Source: Ceratodon purpureus
Lineage: Eukaryota > Streptophyta > Bryopsida > Pseudoditrichales > Ditrichaceae
NCBI GenBank assembly: GCA_014871385.1
Contig: CM026433.1
Coordinates: 7,227,528-7,291,527, forward strand
Direction: 5' to 3'
DNA length: 64,000 nucleotides
The notes under the pieces were generated by a model that saw only the letters and a list, made by a program, of their open reading frames with translations, was not told the origin of the DNA and did no database searches. Position 1 is the first letter of the stretch, and every line of letters starts with the position of its first letter. This document shows, piece after piece, positions 58,901 through 64,000 of this stretch. A program made the translations under genes and the position numbers.

Positions 58901-60643
58901 AGACGACTCCTTATAACGGGCGACATCCATGCAGTACACCCCTTCTTCCCAAAGATGTAAGAGTTCTTCAATCAGTGGCTCCATATAGATATCGAAGTAA
59001 TCAGCTGTTACGGATTTAGGACCCGGGATTAGGATCCCCAACATAATAAAATAATTCTTCGTCGTAAGCCACGGTGCAATGTTGTAGTTCATGAGGAGAA
59101 TAGGCCATATAGAGTAAGTACTCCTCTTGTCTGCGTGGGGGTTGAATCCATCTGTAACAAGAGCCATTCGCACGTTTCTATCGTCATGGCCAAACTCTGC
59201 ATGAAATCTCTCCGAGATCCACTTCCATTGCGCTGAGTGAGAGACATGAGACATCACACCGTCCGTGACTGCGAGGGTCGCCCACCATGTCATTGCAGCT
59301 GCCTGAAGAGCACTTCGAAACATCCGTTTGAGTCGCGGAGTAAGAGGGAAGGCCCTCGTAACCTTGAACGGCACTTCTGATCTCCCTGCTCTTCTTTTTC
59401 TCGGAGCCCTGCAATGTGGACAAACACGAGCGTCCTTCAGGTCCTTCCGATACAGGCAACAATTGTTGGGGCAGGAGTCGATTGACTTGTAAGTGTGGCC
59501 CAACTTCCTCAAGTACTCGGATGCCTCTCTGTAAGTCTTGGGTAAGGTATTCGGCTTAGGAAGAATGGTAGTGCTTAAGGTCCGGAATAGCTCATCCAGG
59601 TAGACGTCGGAACAGCCGTGCAGCTTTCCACTACTTAGAAGCACATACGTCGTTCCCATGCTAGAGTATTCTGATCCTGGGAACAAGGGAGTAGTCGCTG
59701 CCTCCTCTAGGGCCGCGATGGAAGCGTCTGTCTCGTCGTCAGAGTCTCCCCACTGGTGCGCCCCCTCGTCTCCAGAGCTATCATCAGAAACGTCGACTGA
59801 CGGTGCATCGGAGATGTCACGGCCGTCTTCACCTGCTGCATTACCTTCCTCGCGTAAGGGGATTGCCGAGTCACTGCTTCTCTCCGGACTAGGAATCCCC
59901 CCACCCCGACCTGCTCCTACGGGTGATGCTCTGTTCTCCTGCCCTAAGTCGTCGCTGACTCCATTCGGAAATCTCTGTTGGTGCGGATCTCCTCTCGGAT
60001 GCTCTCCAGCATGAACCTGGTCCACCATCACCTCTTCATGAATTCTGTCCACGATATCATGAGCTTCGACTACCATCTGCGTCACATCAATCCCCGGGTC
60101 TAAATCCCTCCGCCGTAGTGCGTTTGGACGCATTCTCGCCTGCGCTCCATAGTACCACGTAATGTGGTCCTCCCACTCGACGTCGGAGTCGTCGTCCTCG
60201 TATCCCTGGTACAACAGAACATCTTCGACTGTTAGGCAGGAGGTGCTTCATGACATGCGATATCCCAATTCATAGCATCAACCAATCGGTATTGTGTTCT
60301 TCTACTGTGCATGGAAGGTGAAGGCTCTAAGTGAATTTTCAGAATTCGAGTTCCTGAGTTGTCGTGGTTAATCTTACATATGAGCACCACATCAACACAC
60401 GAAGGAAAATATGAGACATACCTCTGTCCTTCCATAGAACCACACATGCCTTCCATTATCCCTCAGGCATCTCCGGTATGAGTCGAGAGTGAGTTCCGCC
60501 TCCCGCATGTGGATTTGACATGGACATGGCAGTTTCGTCCAACTCATCCGCCTCGCGTACGCCAACTCCCGCCTGAGTAATTTCGCTCTCCGAGACAGGA
60601 TGCGAGCCTCCCCCGGTGGATTCCTTCGAATGCCCTCTTCCAT
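55963..60643 (-). CDS. TNP2-type CACTA transposase, apparently intact (1,231 aa)
   Basis: Catalyses CACTA transposition. Five phase-matched exons: 60643-60422, 60205-58505, 58004-57103, 56974-56455 and 56313-55963. Order of domains: N-terminal CPCQIHM region; acidic Ser/Asp-rich stretch (~180-240); Transposase_21 core with NNCCLYRKDL...CPHC, first Asp in ALVTDGFNPH (~426) and second Asp in IGDFPAYGVLAGCTTNGFVGCPVCG (~523); LPYWKELPVRHTLDVMHVEKN across the second intron; DUF4218-like KSHDWHVVLEEVLP and ERYLGHLKSLVRNKARPEGSIAQGY; DUF4216-like ELLYVGIIKDILRVDYGHLKFNVLRCSW and QVYFVDDPYNEEWKVV. No stop or frameshift remains when introns are removed, so it may be active. Intron 2 is 500 bp. Confidence 0.88.
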
Positions 60644-60891
60644 TCTAAGAACATGAAGAACGACGACAGCGGTTCTTCAGACTCACGCACTGTCAATGAA
60701 CAGCCATGTACATCACGGTAACTACGTAATTAAGCACTTTCTACCCACCGAAAACTCCTTAATCACAATTGGTGCCCAACGGGTCAAGGAATGGCAGCAT
60801 ACCTAAATGCTTCACCTCGCAAACCCAACAAATGTAAGCGTCTGAGCGAAATCCCCTTTTCTGTGCAGAACTATTCTGACCAGCATTGGTC

Positions 60892-61769
60892 CTATCCAAG
60901 GCGATACACCTCCTCCAAGCCGTCGAATTCAATCCGAACCAAGTCCGCTGGAAAATCAGAGCTAGAGACTTCTGCAGAAGGCTCTTCGTATTCTTCGGGA
61001 CGTGTACTACCTTCCGACGGATTGTATTCCTGCGTAGGGAGTAGTAAAAGACACTTGCAGAATAGAGAGGCCGACGTCGCCAATGACGAGAGTGTATTGC
61101 ACCTGCAACGCAACCACTTCACCCGCATCGCTCCATCCAAGGTGAAATACTTTCCCCACATTTTCCCGAGAGCGCAGTTGCATTTCGGATTATTAAACCA
61201 CCTAAGTTTCCTACACGAACTGCAATCGCAGAACTCAATGCAGACGTGACGAGGACCGAGCACTCCTAACTCATACACCCGGATTGCGCTCTCTAACAGA
61301 CTTGGTGCCCCACCAAATCGGTCAACGCGTAACGAATCTGTTCCGTAATCAGAGCTATATTCCAAATCCTCTCGATGCATCCTCTCAGTACTCTCTATCC
61401 ACTTCAACCACACCACGATCAGAGTAAGCACCTCAGAAATTGTCCGTTACTCTGTAAACCCTAATTAGGAGTGTTGGGTGTGCGTCTGCAGTACACTCTT
61501 CCGGAACGCAACAGCGCAACAAGGAAAGCAGAGTACATCGGTGAGCGGGAACGCATGTGCTCTCTTGAAGGGAACGTCCCCACCTGAACAGCGTTGCAAT
61601 AGAAATATTCTATGTCTTCCCATGCACCTATAGACCATTCCAAACCTCCCGTAGTGCGTAACCAGAGTACCTTAGTCTCTTGGTGCCATCGTCCGAGGAT
61701 GACCTTCAGCGACGAGGCTCCTTCAATCCCCGACCCTCGGCCCATCCAACCAATGATAGGCGCCGTCAT
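60892..61769 (-). CDS. Cys-rich hypothetical protein of the CACTA element
   Basis: Tentative two-exon model: 61769-61584 (MTAPIIGWMGRGSG to CNAVQ, donor CAG|GTGGGG) joined in phase 0 to about 61428-60892 (acceptor TTTCTGAG). The second exon contains a Cys/His-rich core, CIEFCDCSSCRKLRWFNNPKCNCALGKMW, which may bind zinc, followed by an acidic Glu/Ser-rich tail. No family recognised. It is head-to-head with the plus-strand F-box-like gene, with a shared 5' region near 61.8-62.4 kb. The acceptor is weak and the 3' end may be spliced further (possible donor GAG|GTGTATCG). Confidence 0.4.
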
Positions 61770-62446
61770 CTGAGGGATTCTCGCGAAAGCTGCTTTTGAT
61801 CTATATTATCTATTTCTAAGTGGGGAAGTTCGGTTTGTACCTGGTCGGCCTTGTCAGGTAAACAACCGGGTATATTGGTTAGTTTCTAGTAATCATCGAC
61901 ACGGCGTCACTTCGGAAACCCATCCACGACGTCCATGAGTGAGGACTTCCACCATTAAACCTAGGATAGCTATGATGCTGAAGATACCTCCTCTGAGACG
62001 GAGTTCCCACTCTCCACCACATGCACCACGATGGCGGACAGTATGGTGATATTTAGCATACCGTCCCGTTTTTATCTGATTTGCAGACCAGCAGCAGTAA
62101 TGGTTCAGAGCGCCGTGATCGGGAGAGTTGTGGGCGCTCTTGTCTTACTCATCGGGGGGGATTTCCACTTTCTTGCAAGGCTCTAGGGTTTAGGGATGAG
62201 ATGTCGTCGCCCATGGCTCACGTCGACGGCGGCTGCCCCTGGGGTTCTCAACTGTGTCACAATGTTATTGAGAGACATTTAATCGGCCTCTGTCAATCGC
62301 ATTGCTGCGCTCTCTTCCAACCTCAGGTCCACTCCCTAACCCAATGTTCGTTGTCTGCACTCGTTTGTTTCGTTAGATTCTCTGTTTCTTTTTGGACACT
62401 GTTCCATCTGTTAAGTCGCGCACGGAGATCCCCAACCCGCCGTTTA
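61770..62446. other. divergent promoter region within the CACTA element
   Basis: Lies between the minus-strand Cys-rich frame and the plus-strand F-box-like gene. A plus-strand frame is open from 62081 but its early part is Cys/Ser-rich and without an N-terminal domain, so it is treated as leader sequence. Confidence 0.4.
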
Positions 62447-62998
62447 ATGGCGATGGACTCACGAGTACCGTCACCGAGCCGCATGTCCGCAAGAAGGATT
62501 GCCGAAGGACCGGGAGGCTTACACCACACCATGTTAGATGTAGTCGAGTTAGCCATCTTCCGCTTGGACAGGTACCTGAAGAGACATCGCATGCCGGTGA
62601 AACCGTGGGTGATGGATTGGAAGCGCCCTCGTAGTGGCCCAGAGTCGGATTGCGATCCCGCTCATGTCCCCGCGGAGACTTTCTTGGACTCCCTGCCCCG
62701 AGAGATAGTGAAGGACAAAATATGGCCATTGCTAATGAATGGAGAAACACCAGTCGATAAATTCAGAATGTTGTGTCATATTAGATGCGTGTGCGTCGGG
62801 TGGATGGTATACGCTGAAGGTAGCAAGGAGTGGCCTTTAGGATTAGAAGCGTGGATTCAGGGTGATCATCGGGTTGTTGCCGCAACAGGGGAAAATCCGT
62901 TCCATGACACAGACTCCGAATCCGACCCGGACTGGGCTAACGCAGATTGGGACTGGGACGAAGAGAGGTCCACAAGCGGCACTGACGATGAGGAATAG
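62447..62998 (+). CDS. F-box-like acidic protein carried by the CACTA element (183 aa)
   Basis: Start chosen at ATGGCGATGGAC (62447); the same frame is open to 62081 if translation begins earlier. Residues ~80-130 read FLDSLPREIVKDKIWPLLM...FRMLCHIRCVCVGWMVYAEGSKEW, matching the F-box pattern LPxEhxxxIhPxL...hRxVCxxW. The N-terminus is basic; the C-terminal ~40 residues are highly acidic (DTDSESDPDWANADWDWDEERSTSGTDDEE). F-box proteins recruit targets to SCF E3 ligase through Skp1. A transposon F-box protein might target host silencing factors or its own transposase, which is speculative. No substrate-binding repeats follow the F-box. Confidence 0.55.
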   Translation: MAMDSRVPSPSRMSARRIAEGPGGLHHTMLDVVELAIFRLDRYLKRHRMPVKPWVMDWKRPRSGPESDCDPAHVPAETFLDSLPREIVKDKIWPLLMNGETPVDKFRMLCHIRCVCVGWMVYAEGSKEWPLGLEAWIQGDHRVVAATGENPFHDTDSESDPDWANADWDWDEERSTSGTDDEE

Positions 62999-63364
62999 AT
63001 ACACATTCTGTAGAATGAGAGGCAAGAGCGGCTGCGGCTAACGTCATTGTCGTAATCATCTTAGTGGATTTCGGAGTTTGATCCTGTCCTCCTCCCTGTA
63101 CCGGGTTATGCCCATTGTATTTCGATAATCATATGTCGCACTGCATAGTGTGACACTTCCACCGATATTGGCTCATTGTCACGTTGTATATGTTCTATAC
63201 TTTTCTGTTGTGGAATTCCTCATTTTTCGTTTCCACTTTCTATTTCACGTGTCATTGAATTAACCTTGTACAGTGGGGTTTGTTATGGCTAACAGAATTT
63301 TATCCCGGTGTTATCATCCTCTGGTGGAGCTCAACATTTCGGACCTCCACATCTTTCCCAGAAA
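62999..63364. other. CACTA intergenic spacer
   Basis: T-rich; no exon seen. Probably 3'UTR of the F-box-like gene and 5'UTR of the next one. Confidence 0.45.
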
Positions 63365-64000
63365 ATGACGTCCACTTCCTCCGGTCAATCGAACATCCCG
63401 ACACAGGTAACACACTTACGCATTAGTATATCAGATCCGTCCTAAGTTCATTTTTCTCAGTCCGTGGTGGATAAGCACGTCGCAGCTGCATTTACATTTT
63501 TATATACCTGATTCTAAAACAATGTTATCGGGGTCTTGAACTTGAAGAGTACATCCTCGGGACAGATGCCAGTGAACTCAAATTACCCTCAACGACCTCC
63601 GTACTTGCACCCGTGGGCGTCGCAGATGATGTACTCCGGGGCAGTTCCTCCTTCGATTGACTCTTCTTCGCAGTTGCAATATCTTTACCAAGGATGTCAG
63701 CATCCATCACTCCAGAACAATTCAGTTCCCGTGCCTCACGTCCGCAACTCCATGTCCCAATTTGCTCCCACGGGCGCCATGGAGAATTACCGACGACTAT
63801 CGCTAAGTCACAGTCGCGCTATTCAGCAGAACTCCAGTCAATCACATTCTCTAAGCTCTCCTATTTCCAGCCAGCTGCCGAGGTCCCGTGGCGGAGATGG
63901 GAGTGCGAGCAAAGACACCGCTAGTGGAAGTAAGGGCCAGGGTAGCGGTCACACAGCTCGCACTGAGGGATCCGACTCCAGGATGCATAACAGCAATCAC
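63365..64000 (+). CDS. partial gene at right edge: Ser/Gln-rich protein
   Basis: First exon 63365-63406 (MTSTSSGQSNIPTQ, donor CAG|GTAACA), then 63548 onward in phase 0 (STSSGQMPVNSNYPQRPPYLHPWASQMMYSG...), open to the last base of the window. It is rich in Ser, Gln, Asn and Pro, with little predicted order in the visible ~165 residues. Basic and Gly/Ser-rich near the edge (SRGGDGSASKDTASGSKGQGSG). Plant CACTA elements often carry such a low-complexity leader before a DNA-binding domain; here the domain, if any, lies outside. The weak acceptor (CTTGAAG) makes the first exon tentative. Confidence 0.5.

Larger units (their letters stand above)
51572..64000. mobile_element. large CACTA (En/Spm) transposon, right end beyond window
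   Basis: Begins with CACTACTAGCGAAGTGG at 51572, the CACTA terminus expected of this superfamily, where base composition rises sharply in GC. Inside lie a complete TNP2 transposase gene (minus), a 492-aa companion (minus), and further small genes on both strands. No matching reverse-complement CACTA end was found before 64,000, so the element is at least 12.4 kb. The identification rests on TNP2 plus the terminus. Confidence 0.8.

Noticed and set aside
63922-63935. GACACCGCTAGTG as the right CACTA terminus
   Set aside because: Its reverse complement starts CACTAG, but it does not match the left end beyond the first bases, and an open reading frame runs straight through it.

Overview
The window looks like nuclear DNA of a land plant, most likely a non-seed plant (bryophyte, lycophyte or fern). 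This is inferred from short GT-AG introns, a classical arabinogalactan peptide, a plant-type L1 LINE, a CACTA/TNP2 transposon, and a gene joining an MLKL-like kinase to an HSPA12-type Hsp70. I could run no database search, so the species is open. I saw no bacterial, plastid or CRISPR features and no tRNA or rRNA.

Layout. (1) 1-1.7 kb is AT-rich and holds an 833-bp TTAA-flanked MITE-like element. (2) 1,727-12,809 is an ~11.1-kb DNA transposon with 36-bp terminal inverted repeats. It carries three spliced genes: a 427-aa protein, a 613-aa RING-like coiled-coil protein, and a 948-aa transposase with a D-D-CxxC-CxxH-E layout. Seventeen copies of the palindrome core GCTGNCAGC lie only inside this element. 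I cannot assign it to a superfamily and consider it the best candidate for an undescribed system. (3) 12.81-16.29 kb is a 5'-truncated, mutated L1 LINE abutting the right terminal repeat. (4) 16.3-24.2 kb is mostly AT-rich with an AG-peptide gene (19,942-20,148), a diverged dispersed repeat and a MITE next to an F-box remnant. (5) 24.2-28.3 kb is a ten-exon gene for a 555-aa protein I do not recognise, followed by two small uncertain reading frames.

(6) 29.86-45.50 kb is framed by two inverted ~1.43-kb arms, each holding a near-identical copy (129 aa) of a small very basic protein gene, including its promoter and a 5'UTR intron of 233 bp in both. A third diverged copy (134 aa) lies at 41.0-41.9 kb. 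Between them is the kinase/HSPA12 fusion gene (34,018-37,986). (7) 46.3-49.96 kb is a nine-exon gene for a probably plastid protein with two Dabb (stress-response A/B barrel) domains. (8) From 51,572 to the window end lies a large CACTA element: a five-exon, apparently intact TNP2 transposase (1,231 aa), a six-exon 492-aa companion gene, an F-box-like acidic protein, a Cys-rich reading frame, and a gene running off the right edge.

All exon models were built by eye from GT-AG sites with matched phases and no RNA evidence. Single junctions may be wrong, but several long models keep frame through four to ten exons.
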